64,000 nt of DNA from CAVVKW01 sp963749035 (GCA_963749035.1 CAVVKW010000005.1:62001-126000); one strand, 5' to 3'; counted from the stretch's first letter, positions 52,737 to 61,809 are shown. Translations and numbers: made by a program. Notes: generated from the sequence alone by a model not told the origin.

Positions 52737-53600
52737 ATGGCGGACTCCGACCCACCTCCACCAGATCTCGCTAACGCGGAGATCGTTATCGAAGTGCGCG
52801 ATCTCGTGCGTAAATTTGGCGACCGGACCGTTCTCAAGGGCATCACGTTCGACGTTCGGAAGGGTGAGACGCTGGCCATAATGGGCGGATCGGGCTGCGG
52901 AAAGTCGACCTTGTTGCGGCACGTCGTCGGGATCCTCAAACCGACTTCCGGCTCCGTGCGGATCTTTGGTAACGATACGTCGAAGCTCTCGGACCGGGAC
53001 CACGACAGACTGCGGCGCCGGTTTGGCATGAATTTCCAGTTCGGCGCGCTGCTGCAATCGCTCACCGTCGCCGAGAACGTTGCCCTTCCTCTGCGCGAAA
53101 ATTCCGACGTGGATCCGGAGATCATCGATCTCGTTGTGAAGATGAAACTGGAACTCGTGGGGCTAACCGGATTTGAGGATCTGAAGCCAGCCGAGATCTC
53201 TGGAGGGATGCGGAAGCGGGTCGGACTGGCCCGGGCAGTCGCGCTCGACCCGGAGTTACTTTTCTCCGACGAGCCTACCTCGGGGCTGGATCCGATCATG
53301 ACGGCGGTGATCGATGAGCTGACGCTCGACCTCACGCGGAAGCTGGACATGACGGCGGTGATCGTCACTCACGACATGACGAGCGCGTTTCGCATTGCGA
53401 CGAAGATGATCGTCCTTGGTGCCGGGCCAAAACAAGGCACCATCTTGACGATGGGCACTCCCGAGGAAATTCGCGCTTCCGATGATCCCGAAGTTCAGCA
53501 ATTTATCAACGGAGAGCCTGACGGGCCAATCCCTTTGCGTTTGGCTAAAGAAGACTACCTCGACCGGCTCATTGGCAACCCACACGAACGCGAGCGATGA
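52737..53600 (+). CDS. MlaF-like ABC transporter ATP-binding protein
   Basis: A 287-residue ATPase. Walker A is MGGSGCGKSTLLRHV, the Q-loop GMNFQFGALLQSLTV, the ABC signature ISGGMRKRVGLARA, Walker B LLFSDEPTSGLDP, and the H-loop VTHDM. The GALLQSLTV and MRKRVGLARA features are typical of the MlaF/Ttg2A phospholipid-transport subfamily. It is followed 40 nt later by an MlaD-type gene; no MlaE permease gene is adjacent, which is unusual. Starts at ATG 52737, 11 nt after the FAH-family gene. Confidence 0.92.
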   Translation: MADSDPPPPDLANAEIVIEVRDLVRKFGDRTVLKGITFDVRKGETLAIMGGSGCGKSTLLRHVVGILKPTSGSVRIFGNDTSKLSDRDHDRLRRRFGMNFQFGALLQSLTVAENVALPLRENSDVDPEIIDLVVKMKLELVGLTGFEDLKPAEISGGMRKRVGLARAVALDPELLFSDEPTSGLDPIMTAVIDELTLDLTRKLDMTAVIVTHDMTSAFRIATKMIVLGAGPKQGTILTMGTPEEIRASDDPEVQQFINGEPDGPIPLRLAKEDYLDRLIGNPHERER

Positions 53601-53640
53601 GCACCGCCTCTGACCACCAATCCCAACCCTTCCTGCACGC

Positions 53641-54657
53641 TTGAAGAAATCCGCTGATTGGCTCATCGCACTTGGGGTGATCGTGTGCAGCGCGGTGCTG
53701 CTGGCGGCACTGGCGTTTGCTCTAACGGGGAATCCCTTCGATAATCCGACTCGAACCTTGCGGGTTCGTCTGCCCGACGTCACCGGCGTGCAGAAAAGTT
53801 CTCTGGTCAAATTCGGCGGGGCGCCTGCTGGAACGATTCGCCGGGTGCGAATACTGACATCCGAAGAACGCTTGGAGTCGTCTGATCCCGAAGCCGCGGT
53901 CGAACTGATTCTTGCTATCCAAGATACCGTCCCGAGTTTCACTGAAGGCACGTCTGCATCGGTTTCCGCCGACACGCTGCTGGCCGATAAATTTATTCTC
54001 CTGAGTGCCGGGCCGGCTGATGCGCGAAAGCTGACCGACGGGGAATTGATTCCGGGAATCCCCCCGACGACCATCGACGAAATGGTGCGCACCCTTGATC
54101 GGACGCTCCGGATGGTCGACGGGCTCGTGAACCAGTCGGGAGACGAGGCACCGGGAATCTTCGATTCTGTCGAGTCGCTCCTCGACGAGGCCAAGGCGAC
54201 GCTGGCGCGAGTCGATGGACTGATCGTTCAGGCTGACGGGACACTTTCCTCAGCGGATCAACTGATGGTCCAAGCCGAGGGATCGCTGACCGGGGCCGAT
54301 GAGTTGATCGACGACGCGGATGCGCTGGTGGAAAGCGCAGACGATCTCGTCAACGGTGACAATCAAAGTCTCAAAACGCTGATCGCCGATCTCAGCGCCA
54401 CGGCGGAGCAACTGGAGGGGCTTTCGGCCCGCGCGGAGAAGCTGATCGACGATAACGCTGACAACCTCGACGCCACGTTCCGCGACGCGAGAGTCGCCGT
54501 CCAAAATTTGAAGGTCACGGCAACCTACGCGAAGGCGTTGGCTCTCGCCCTGACGAAGCGACCACAGCAACTTCTGTGGGGCCCGGGCCGCTCCCCCATC
54601 GAAGTGCCCACCGAAGGTCAAATCCTGCGTTCCAAAGAAGTCATTCCGCTCGACTGA
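53641..54657 (+). CDS. MlaD-type MCE-domain substrate-binding protein
   Basis: A 338-residue protein starting at TTG 53641. One N-terminal anchor helix (WLIALGVIVCSAVLLAALAF) is followed by an MCE domain at about residues 37-130 (RVRLPDVTGVQKSSLVKFGG, ADTLLADKFILLSAG). Residues about 145-310 form a long helical stretch rich in Asp, Glu, Ala and Leu, with imperfect repeats (DGLIVQADGTLSSADQLM, ADELIDDADALVESADDLV). Such helices form the central tunnel in MCE hexamers. It moves phospholipids between membranes with MlaF. Confidence 0.88.
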   Translation: MKKSADWLIALGVIVCSAVLLAALAFALTGNPFDNPTRTLRVRLPDVTGVQKSSLVKFGGAPAGTIRRVRILTSEERLESSDPEAAVELILAIQDTVPSFTEGTSASVSADTLLADKFILLSAGPADARKLTDGELIPGIPPTTIDEMVRTLDRTLRMVDGLVNQSGDEAPGIFDSVESLLDEAKATLARVDGLIVQADGTLSSADQLMVQAEGSLTGADELIDDADALVESADDLVNGDNQSLKTLIADLSATAEQLEGLSARAEKLIDDNADNLDATFRDARVAVQNLKVTATYAKALALALTKRPQQLLWGPGRSPIEVPTEGQILRSKEVIPLD

Positions 54658-54699
54658 GCGGGCCGATTTTGAAACCCGGCAAACTGAATTTTTGTCTCG

Positions 54700-55665
54700 A
54701 TGCCACTCATTGACCTGCCGCTGGCGGACCTTCACCGCTACCTTGGACGAAATCCGCGTCCAGTCGACTTCGATGAATTTTGGGACAACGGGCTTTCGGA
54801 ATTGGACGCACTGGACGGCGAGGTCGAGCTCGAGCGGGCCGAGTTTGAGGCGCCGGTGGCGGATTGTTTCCATCTCACGTTCACGGGTGTCGGGGGGAGT
54901 CGGATTCACGCGAAGTATCTCCGGCCCAAAATGGCGGCGGCAAGTTGCCCGCATCCGGCGCTGCTGAGGTTCCACGGCTACGCTGGCAGTAGCGGTGATT
55001 GGTTTGGACACCTTCCGTACGTTGGTCTGGGGATGTCGGTGGCGGCTTTGGATTGCCGAGGGCAGGGCGGTGCAAGCGAAGATCGGGGGGGAATCCACGG
55101 GACGACGTGCCGCGGTCAAGTCACCCGGGGGATCGACGATTCGCCAGAGAACATGCTCTTTCGTCAAATTTTCATGGATACCGCGCAGTTGGCTCGGATC
55201 GTTTCCGGTTTTGACGAAGTCGATCCCACCCGCCTGGCCGCTCAGGGTGGCTCGCAGGGAGGGGCGCTTACGCTGGCTTGCGCGGCTTTACACCCGCCTC
55301 TCGCACGAGCTGCCGCGGCATTTCCGTTTCTCTGTGACTATCGGCGGATCTGGGAGATGGATTTGGCGAAGGGAGCTTACGAGGACCTCCGGGATTATTT
55401 CCGGCGTTTCGACCCGCGTCACGAGCGCGAGGAAGAAATTTTCACACGTCTCGGATACATCGACGTCCAACACCTCGCGCCTCGGATCAAGGCGCAAACC
55501 TTGTTCGCCACTGGTCTGATGGATTCGACCTGCCCGCCGTCCACGCAGTTTGCGGCATACAATAAGATTACGGCCAAGAAGGACCTGATCGTTTACCCAG
55601 ACTACGGGCACGAGGAACTGCCGGGGTGCAACGACGCATTCTACCAATTTCTCAGTGGCGTTTGA
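54700..55665 (+). CDS. Acetyl xylan esterase / cephalosporin-C deacetylase-like hydrolase
   Basis: A 321-residue alpha/beta hydrolase of the AXE1 (CE7) type. Nucleophile Ser in AAQGGSQGGALTLACAA, the family's RGQGG motif in ALDCRGQGGASEDRGG, the acid Asp in FATGLMDSTCPPSTQFAA and catalytic His in YPDYGHEELPG are all in the expected order. It removes acetyl groups from sugars, possibly xylooligosaccharides or EPS acetyls, in the cytoplasm (no signal peptide). The 3' end overlaps the convergent small ORF by 14 nt. Confidence 0.92.
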   Translation: MPLIDLPLADLHRYLGRNPRPVDFDEFWDNGLSELDALDGEVELERAEFEAPVADCFHLTFTGVGGSRIHAKYLRPKMAAASCPHPALLRFHGYAGSSGDWFGHLPYVGLGMSVAALDCRGQGGASEDRGGIHGTTCRGQVTRGIDDSPENMLFRQIFMDTAQLARIVSGFDEVDPTRLAAQGGSQGGALTLACAALHPPLARAAAAFPFLCDYRRIWEMDLAKGAYEDLRDYFRRFDPRHEREEEIFTRLGYIDVQHLAPRIKAQTLFATGLMDSTCPPSTQFAAYNKITAKKDLIVYPDYGHEELPGCNDAFYQFLSGV

Positions 55666-55861
55666 CCTGGCGGCCTTCGACGTTCTTTCGCCGTTGGAGG
55701 CGCCGCGAACTATACGGGCCGAACATCTGATTTTGCGCCGTCTCGACCTGGGCAACTTTCCGAGCAGATGGCGATGCGCAGCCGCCACTCCCGCCGATCA
55801 CTACTGCCAACAATACAATCAGCGGAAGGGCCGTGAGAAACTCGAGCTTCGTCGTCACCAC
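55652..55861 (-). CDS. Possible small secreted or lipoprotein-like protein
   Basis: From GTG 55861 the frame gives about 69 residues: a hydrophobic signal-like stretch (LEFLTALPLIVLLAVVIGG), then SGGCASPSARK, where GGC could be a lipobox, then a short basic tail. It is the only candidate in the 55666-56079 gap. The composition resembles a real secreted protein, but there is no clear ribosome-binding site and no family. The remainder of that gap (55862-56079) shows nothing I can name. Confidence 0.4.
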   Translation of the reverse strand: MVTTKLEFLTALPLIVLLAVVIGGSGGCASPSARKVAQVETAQNQMFGPYSSRRLQRRKNVEGRQVKRH

Positions 55862-56079
55862 CAAGGTGTCGCATTGGCGCGGTGGATGGACAACCGGCTT
55901 TTTGCAGATCGCTGAGCCGGTGGTGTTGAGCGCCCGGACCCGTTTTCGAGGGGATGGTGGTCGCGCCGGCAAGGGGTGGAATCTTGATTTCGCTGGAATA
56001 GGGTGGGAACCTTTTCACTCCCAAATTCGCGCGGGCGGTATCGTGATGTCGATCGCGCGCGTAAGAAACTCACAGTCTT

Positions 56080-57246
56080 ATGAACACACTCTCGATTTCC
56101 CAGCAAGTCGCAGCCCGCACCTACCCTCCATTCAGCCTTTACGGACTCATCGAAGGCACGTTCAAGCCCCGGCCCGGGCAGCGAATTTGTATTCTGATCG
56201 ATCTCGATGACCCGCAAGACGTTGTCGATTTCAAGTTTTTGCAAAACCCGGATTTCTCGATTCAGCGAAATGCGCATCAGCACTTCCACCTTGGCCTGCA
56301 AAATGGAGTCTTGGATGAATTGGAGCTAAAGGGTGGGGAATTCATCGCGTATAAAAACACGGGCGGTAGCAACCTGGATTTGCCGGACTACGCAATCGAC
56401 TCCGACGGGAAGGAATATTCGTTCGAAACGGACATCTACCCGAAGTTCGACATTATCCTTTGTATCTCGACCTATTCGGCGACAGCGCCGTTGACCGCTT
56501 CCGCGAAGAAGCACGGTTTCCGCGGAGCTACGCTGCACGGATTAAACCAGACGATCCTCACCACTGGGCTGGCGGTCGACTACGACGAGGTCAGTGCAAA
56601 CGGGGAGAAACTCCGACTGGGGCTCACGCGGGCCGACTGGATCGAGATCGATTTCGATAACGACAGCAATAGCTACACGCTGAAGCTTCAGCTCGATCAG
56701 CAGGAGGCTCAGAAAAGTCACGGCCTCTGCCGCGATGAGGTGCCGGACGTAGCAAATTTGCCAGCTGGAGAGATCTATTACGTCCCGACGAGCGCGAGCG
56801 GAAAATTTCCGATGAAATACGAGGATGGCACGATAGGCGTCATGCATGTCGCTGACGGTCGCGTCCAGCAGGCGGAGCTTCTGAAAGGAAACGCGGATAC
56901 GGTCGCGGCGCATAACGAAAAATTGAAGAGCGATCCAGTGACCGGTGAACTCGGCGAGCTGGGCTTCGGAACGCAAATCCTGCCCGTCTCCGGTCGGGAC
57001 ATTCAGGACGAAAAGATCCTCGGGACGATTCACGTCGCCACCGGACGAAGCGACCATCTCGGCGGGCACCTGACCCCGGACAAGTTTGCGGAAGCTAGTA
57101 ATGCCACGCACGACGACATTCTCTTCGCCCCGCACAAAACTCCGGAAATCAATGTCGCGCAGGTCCGGATGCACCGTGACGGTGAGACGACGGTTCTGAT
57201 CGAGAGTTTCGAACCGTCTGATTACATCTACGGGCTGATCGCCTGA
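56080..57246 (+). CDS. Aminopeptidase T (M29)-like protein
   Basis: A 388-residue protein whose C-terminal third resembles M29 metallo-aminopeptidases. GELGELGFGTQ, IQDEKILGTIHVATGRSDHL and GG followed by NATHDDILF would supply the metal ligands Glu, Glu, His, His and Asp. The N-terminal half (GTFKPRPGQRICILIDLDDP, KFDIILCISTYSATAPLTAS) is less typical. It lies 14 nt before the ovothiol-type methyltransferase, so the two are probably co-transcribed. A role in handling a thiol-containing dipeptide or adduct is speculation. Confidence 0.62.
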   Translation: MNTLSISQQVAARTYPPFSLYGLIEGTFKPRPGQRICILIDLDDPQDVVDFKFLQNPDFSIQRNAHQHFHLGLQNGVLDELELKGGEFIAYKNTGGSNLDLPDYAIDSDGKEYSFETDIYPKFDIILCISTYSATAPLTASAKKHGFRGATLHGLNQTILTTGLAVDYDEVSANGEKLRLGLTRADWIEIDFDNDSNSYTLKLQLDQQEAQKSHGLCRDEVPDVANLPAGEIYYVPTSASGKFPMKYEDGTIGVMHVADGRVQQAELLKGNADTVAAHNEKLKSDPVTGELGELGFGTQILPVSGRDIQDEKILGTIHVATGRSDHLGGHLTPDKFAEASNATHDDILFAPHKTPEINVAQVRMHRDGETTVLIESFEPSDYIYGLIA

Positions 57247-57260
57247 TCGGTCGTGAGGTT

Positions 57261-58001
57261 TTGAATCTCTACGAGTCACCCAAGCTCGTTGCCGAGTATC
57301 TGTTGTTCCACTTCGGGGACGAAGAGTCCGTTCTTGGTAACATGCCTGGACCTCGAGAAGCGGTGGGGTTTGCGCAGCGCCTCGTTCAGGAACTTCTGAC
57401 CGACGTTCCGGCAGACGCGAGGGCCCTTGATGTCGGCTGTGCGGTCGGTGGGTCGAGTTTCGAGCTGGCCCGTTGCTGCCGGAGCGTGTGCGGAGTTGAT
57501 TTTTCAAATGCTTTCATCAAAGCGGGGAGGGCTCTGGTGCTGGAAGGAGAGTTGGCCTTCGAGAAGGTGGTCGAGGGCTCGATCATGGAAAACGACGTCG
57601 CGAAGGTTGATCCGAGTGTCGATCGCAGCCGCGTGTCGTTCGACGTCGCTGACGCCTGCTCGCTGCCGGTGGGCCTCGGTCCGTTTGACGTGGTTTTGGC
57701 AGCCAACCTGATTTGTCGGCTGCCAGAGCCGGGAGCCTTTCTGGAGCGATTGCCTGAGTTGATGAGGGAAGGAGGTCAGCTTTTGCTGACAACTCCATTT
57801 ACTTGGATGGAGGATCATACCCCGCAAGCCCATTGGATCGGCGCAACGCCAGAAGCGGGTCGGAGTTTTGAAGCCCTGCAATCCGCGCTCGCCCCGTCGT
57901 TTGTCCTCGAGCACACTACCAACATCCCCTTCCTGATCCGTGAGCACTCCCGAAAATTTCAATACACCGTTGCCTTCGGCAGCCGCTGGCGGAAGCGGTA
58001 A
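57261..58001 (+). CDS. Putative 4-mercaptohistidine N1-methyltransferase (OvoA C-terminal type)
   Basis: A 246-residue stand-alone methyltransferase, starting at TTG 57261, which fits the domain start NLYESPKLVAEYLLFHFG. The signatures are ALDVGCAVGGSSFELARC (SAM site, residues 55-72), VCGVDFSNAFIKAG, ANLICRLPEPGAFLERLPEL, TTPFTWMEDHTPQAHWIG and PFLIREHSRKFQYTVAFG. These match the methyltransferase domain that is normally fused to the C-terminus of OvoA in ovothiol synthesis. No OvoA sulfoxide synthase is present in the window. It overlaps the next methyltransferase gene by 62 nt. Confidence 0.84.
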   Translation: MNLYESPKLVAEYLLFHFGDEESVLGNMPGPREAVGFAQRLVQELLTDVPADARALDVGCAVGGSSFELARCCRSVCGVDFSNAFIKAGRALVLEGELAFEKVVEGSIMENDVAKVDPSVDRSRVSFDVADACSLPVGLGPFDVVLAANLICRLPEPGAFLERLPELMREGGQLLLTTPFTWMEDHTPQAHWIGATPEAGRSFEALQSALAPSFVLEHTTNIPFLIREHSRKFQYTVAFGSRWRKR

Positions 58002-58587
58002 CGCACCCCACAGTGTCGACTGGGAGGGTCGTTACCAGAGCAACGACACGCCGTGGGACAAGGGGTTTGCGGCGCCGCCGCTGATCGAATGGATGGAGCA
58101 AAATGAGTTTGGCGGGCGCGTGCTGGTGCCCGGCTGTGGGACGGGCTACGACGTTCGCGAGATCGCCCGATCCGGGGCCTACGTGATCGGACTTGATCTA
58201 GCGCCGAGCGCCATCAACTTCGCGGATGCGCAGCCTCGGATTGGCTCCGAGCGCTACCGGCTGGCAAATTTTTTGGAGCTGCCGCCCGAGATGGTGGGGG
58301 CGTTCGACTTCGTTTTTGAACACACACTCTTCTGTGCGATCGACCCGGCGTGTCGGCCGACTTACGTTCGCTCCGCGGCCGCTTCGCTGGCGCCAGGCGG
58401 GAAGCTGGTCGCGATTTTCTTTCTAGACGTCGGCCATGGCGAAGACGGACCCCCGTTCGGAACGTCTCGCGATGAACTTGACGCGTTGTTCGACGAGCAA
58501 TTTGAAGTGCTCGAAGAATCCGTGCCCACGCGCTCCTACGAGGGGCGCGAGGGGTGCGAATTGCTGAGAATCTACCGACGTCGGTAG
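57940..58587 (+). CDS. TPMT-like thiol/thiocyanate S-methyltransferase
   Basis: A 215-residue protein starting at GTG 57940, inside the previous gene in another frame; the family core begins about residue 27. Motifs are WEGRYQSNDTPWDKGFAAPP, the SAM site GRVLVPGCGTGYDVREIARS, VIGLDLAPSAINFADA, and DFVFEHTLFCAIDPACRP, all typical of the thiopurine methyltransferase branch (TPMT, HOL thiol methyltransferases). It methylates small thiols, thiocyanate or halides, giving a second thiol-related methyltransferase next to the ovothiol-type enzyme. Confidence 0.86.
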   Translation: MSTPENFNTPLPSAAAGGSGNAPHSVDWEGRYQSNDTPWDKGFAAPPLIEWMEQNEFGGRVLVPGCGTGYDVREIARSGAYVIGLDLAPSAINFADAQPRIGSERYRLANFLELPPEMVGAFDFVFEHTLFCAIDPACRPTYVRSAAASLAPGGKLVAIFFLDVGHGEDGPPFGTSRDELDALFDEQFEVLEESVPTRSYEGREGCELLRIYRRR

Positions 58588-58679
58588 TGGTCGGTGGTCG
58601 CGGGCGGTAGGCAATGGCCTGAATTGCGAGAGAACTCCGCAACTTTGTCGCGTAGGGGGGGTTATTTCTTCCGTTGAAA

Positions 58680-59024
58680 ATGGACGAGGAAATAACTGGT
58701 CACGACGAACTCTGGGATCTGCTGGATCGCGTTCCGCGCAAGGGGGCTTCTCCGTGGTTTGCGGACCGTGTGATGCGGGGGGTCGAAGAAACGAAGCCAG
58801 CGGAAGCCATTGCTGGCTGGGTCCGCTCGGCACTACCGGTTGGATGCGGCTTGGTTATCGTGCTCTTGGCCTGCGTCGTTGGCATCGACGAGGGGTCGGA
58901 TGTCGGGCGTCACGCGACTGCCGAACTGATTGTAGGATTTGAATTTATCAGCGACCTCGACCTGATCGTGGCCAGCTCAGACTCCTCCTTATGGTTGGAC
59001 AATATCGCAACATCTTCCTTTTAG
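58680..59024 (+). CDS. Small membrane protein, possible anti-sigma-like partner
   Basis: A 114-residue protein starting at ATG 58680 (MDEEITGHDELWDLLDRVPR). The N-terminal half is acidic and soluble (ASPWFADRVMRGVEETKP), followed by a single transmembrane helix (ALPVGCGLVIVLLACVVGI). This is the layout of small anti-sigma-type proteins, but no zinc-binding His-x3-Cys-x2-Cys motif is present and no sigma gene precedes it. Its 3' end overlaps the next gene by 34 nt. Confidence 0.55.
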   Translation: MDEEITGHDELWDLLDRVPRKGASPWFADRVMRGVEETKPAEAIAGWVRSALPVGCGLVIVLLACVVGIDEGSDVGRHATAELIVGFEFISDLDLIVASSDSSLWLDNIATSSF

Positions 59025-59626
59025 CGTTTGCAGGAGGCTGGGCTCCCGTCGTGGCACCTGCAGCAGCTCCGGAACCACCACCGCCACTAAAAGCTGACGG
59101 TGAGCCTGGCGGTGATCCGTCTGATCGACGCGGTCCCGGGCGGGGTGCGCGTGCGGATCCGGATCAGCACAAACGAGCGGGTGGCAACAATGAAGCGAGG
59201 TATCGAAAGATGCGCGAACATGCGGATCGGAAGAGCAATGCGTCTGAGCCGGGAGTGGTTCCGGATCAGTTTCAAGAGAGATTCGCGAGGCTGCCTGCCG
59301 CCGCAAAAAAACGATTCCTCGAGAATTGGTCTCGTTGGCGGCGAATGGATGCGGACGAGCGTGAGAAGTTGATGGAGCGAGCGTTGAACGAGCGTCAACG
59401 CCGCGAGGAAATTATAGATCGAGCGCTTGCAGATCTCGGGCTGGAATTGACCCCCGACCGACGCGAGGTCTTCCAACTCCGTTACCGCCAGGAAAGGAGA
59501 AAGCTCGAGGAGCAGCTTCGTGACGAGGTTGCGAAAATGCGGGAGAGTCGTCTCGAGGCCATGCTCGATTCACTCGGCGCCGAATTTTCCGACGAAAAGA
59601 AGTCAGCTTCGCTAACGGGAGAGTAG
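58991..59626 (+). CDS. DUF3106-like secreted, Arg/Glu-rich helical protein
   Basis: A 211-residue protein with a short signal-like N-terminus (NIFLLAFAGGWAPVVAPAAA), then a Pro/Gly/Asp-rich linker. The helical core resembles DUF3106: FQERFARLPAAAKKRFLENW, then RRMDADEREKLMERALNE. The C-terminal part is a highly charged coiled coil (LRYRQERRKLEEQLRDEVAK). It starts inside the preceding membrane-protein gene and ends 10 nt before the convergent dxr stop. Function unknown. Confidence 0.65.
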   Translation: MVGQYRNIFLLAFAGGWAPVVAPAAAPEPPPPLKADGEPGGDPSDRRGPGRGARADPDQHKRAGGNNEARYRKMREHADRKSNASEPGVVPDQFQERFARLPAAAKKRFLENWSRWRRMDADEREKLMERALNERQRREEIIDRALADLGLELTPDRREVFQLRYRQERRKLEEQLRDEVAKMRESRLEAMLDSLGAEFSDEKKSASLTGE

Positions 59627-59636
59627 AGGGGTTCGC

Positions 59637-60794
59637 TCAGCGAATCGACTTTGAGACCCAGCGAGTAGCCTCTTCTCGAGCCCATTGGTCGGCGGTAAGG
59701 AGCGCCTCGAGGTCCGGGTTGGTTTCGACGGTGTGAGCCACCATCGTTCGCTCAACGGTTTCCCAGATCTGCGGGAAACGAATTCGGCTCTCCAGAAAAG
59801 CGTGCGCTGCGATCTCGTTTGCTGCATTGAGAACCGCAGGGAGGGTGCCGCCGGTCGTCCCTGCCTCCCGAGCTAGTCGGAGAGCCGGGAAGTCCGTCAG
59901 GCGCGGGGCACTGAACTCCAAGCGGCCGATCGCACTCAGATCGAGCTGCTTCATCGCTCCCGGGACCCGGTCCGGATAGGTCAGAGCATACTGGATTGGG
60001 AAAGCCATGTCTGAGTGGCTGAGCTGCGCAAGCTGAGAGCCATCCACGAACTCGACCAGCGAATGGACGATGCTCTGGGGATGGATCACGACGTCAATCC
60101 GGTCGAGCGCAACGCCAAACAGCCACCGGGCCTCGATCATCTCAAGCGCCTTGTTGAAGAGGGTCGCCGAATCAAGCGAGATCTTCCGTCCCATGTTCCA
60201 GGTCGGATGTTTCAAGGCCATTGCAGGAGTTACGCCGGCGAACTGATTGGCAGGGGTATCGCGAAAAGGCCCCCCCGAGCACGTGAGAATGAGGCGGGAG
60301 ATGTGCTCGCTCGACCTGCCTTCTAGACATTGGAAAATCGCATTGTGTTCGCTGTCGACCGGGAGAATGCGGACCCCACGTCGATGTGCAGCCTCCGTCA
60401 AAATGCTGCCAGCTAGGACCAGAATTTCTTTGCTGGCGACCGCAATGTCTTTTCCTGCCTCAATCGCCGCCAAAGCCGGGCGTAGGCCTGCCGTTCCCAC
60501 GATCGCAATCAAGACGACGTTGGCTTCCGGAAGCGTAGCCATCTCGATGAGTCGATCCGGGCCATCGTCGTCGTCAGTGCGAACGGCTTTTGCTTCGGGA
60601 AAGTCACGTTGAGCCGCGGCCAGCGCTTCGCCATTGAGGTGAGCGGTTAGTCCGACGAGTTGTATCCGGTCCGGAAGGCTGCGGGCGACGCGGAGGGCAC
60701 TCTGGCCAACCGAGCCGGTAGCTCCGAGTATGGAAACTCGCCGGAGCCGCGGGAGCGCAACGTTCTCGAGCGATCCTGGGCTGGCAAATATCAC
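59637..60794 (-). CDS. dxr: 1-deoxy-D-xylulose 5-phosphate reductoisomerase
   Basis: A 385-residue DXR, the second enzyme of the MEP isoprenoid pathway, converting DXP to MEP with NADPH. NADPH site VSILGATGSVGQSALRVARS; metal and substrate motifs ILPVDSEHNAIFQCL, LTCSGGPFRD, and HPTWNMGRKISLDSATLFNK; C-terminal VLNAANEIAAHAFL. GTG start at 60794 overlaps the cdsA stop by 4 nt. The cdsA-dxr order is common in bacteria (often followed by rseP), but here no protease gene follows. Confidence 0.95.
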   Translation of the reverse strand: MIFASPGSLENVALPRLRRVSILGATGSVGQSALRVARSLPDRIQLVGLTAHLNGEALAAAQRDFPEAKAVRTDDDDGPDRLIEMATLPEANVVLIAIVGTAGLRPALAAIEAGKDIAVASKEILVLAGSILTEAAHRRGVRILPVDSEHNAIFQCLEGRSSEHISRLILTCSGGPFRDTPANQFAGVTPAMALKHPTWNMGRKISLDSATLFNKALEMIEARWLFGVALDRIDVVIHPQSIVHSLVEFVDGSQLAQLSHSDMAFPIQYALTYPDRVPGAMKQLDLSAIGRLEFSAPRLTDFPALRLAREAGTTGGTLPAVLNAANEIAAHAFLESRIRFPQIWETVERTMVAHTVETNPDLEALLTADQWAREEATRWVSKSIR

Positions 60795-61672
60795 GTCAAC
60801 TTCAGCACCAGACGCATGTAGAAGTAAAGGATCGGCGCGGTGAAGAGCAGGCTATCGATCAGATCCAGCGTGCCGCCGATGCCGGGTAGGGCTGCACTGC
60901 TGTCTTTGATGCTCGTGCTCCGCTTTACGATGGACTCGGCGAGGTCACCCACGACCGCGGAGAATCCAAGGCCTAGCCCCAGGATTGCGTAGTCGAGGAA
61001 CTGGAAAGCGGGGAGTTTCGCTGGAATCAGCCAGTAGAGGATGAAGGCCGCGAGGACGGACGTGAAAAGAGCTCCACAGAATCCTTCCCAGGTCTTTTTG
61101 GGACTGATGTGGGGGACGAGCGGACGCTTTCCGAAAAGACTTCCGAAGAAATAAGCGCCCATGTCGCTGAATTTCGTTACCATCAGGAGGAAGAGAACAT
61201 ACCACTGCCCCGTGGGTTCTCCGGCAAGGTCACGCGGAGGAAGGAACAAGATCTTGGTAATAAAATTGAATAGCCAAGGGATGTAAAGGAGGCCGAACAG
61301 CGTGTAAGCCATCGTCTGCAACGGACGTCGATCTCGCAGCGGAGCGAACATCTGCCGCGCGAACATCACGACGATGAAGAGGACGAGGATCGCGAGCTCG
61401 AAATCGAGGGCTTGAGACGGACTCCAAGTATGGAAGTAGTAGAAGCTGCCGATCAGAAAAATCGCCGCCGTGACGAGGCCGGTTAACTGGAAATTTGGAA
61501 TACCGTCATGGTCGAGCATTCGAAAATACTCCCACAGAGCGGTGAGGGCCATGAAGCCGATGACCGCAAAATAGGCAATCTCACGCCCCGAGAAAATGGC
61601 CGCCAGGATGACGCTCCAAAGAAACAGCGTGCTGCCGAGACGAAGGTAGAAGGTGGCTCGGCGGCTGCTCAT
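60791..61672 (-). CDS. cdsA: Phosphatidate cytidylyltransferase
   Basis: A 293-residue integral-membrane enzyme forming CDP-diacylglycerol from phosphatidate and CTP. About eight hydrophobic segments. The signature is near the C-terminal half: DMGAYFFGSLFGKRPLVPHI then SPKKTWEGFCGALFTSVLAA, and SAVVGDLAESIVKRSTSIKD with the catalytic Asp residues, ending LPGIGGTLDLIDSLLFTAP. It supplies PssA (20.9 kb). The upstream 137 nt to the Wzc-type stop contain no recognised feature. Confidence 0.95.
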   Translation of the reverse strand: MSSRRATFYLRLGSTLFLWSVILAAIFSGREIAYFAVIGFMALTALWEYFRMLDHDGIPNFQLTGLVTAAIFLIGSFYYFHTWSPSQALDFELAILVLFIVVMFARQMFAPLRDRRPLQTMAYTLFGLLYIPWLFNFITKILFLPPRDLAGEPTGQWYVLFLLMVTKFSDMGAYFFGSLFGKRPLVPHISPKKTWEGFCGALFTSVLAAFILYWLIPAKLPAFQFLDYAILGLGLGFSAVVGDLAESIVKRSTSIKDSSAALPGIGGTLDLIDSLLFTAPILYFYMRLVLKLT

Positions 61673-61809
61673 CGGGAAAGCCGAGAGCTTAAGAACACGA
61701 CAGAGAGTGACAAGCTGGTATTACCTCAAATGGCGGTCAACATGTTCAAATAGCTGAGAAGAATGGGTTCCTCGCAGTCTTTGAAGAAACGAGAAACGCA
61801 CAGAAACGG

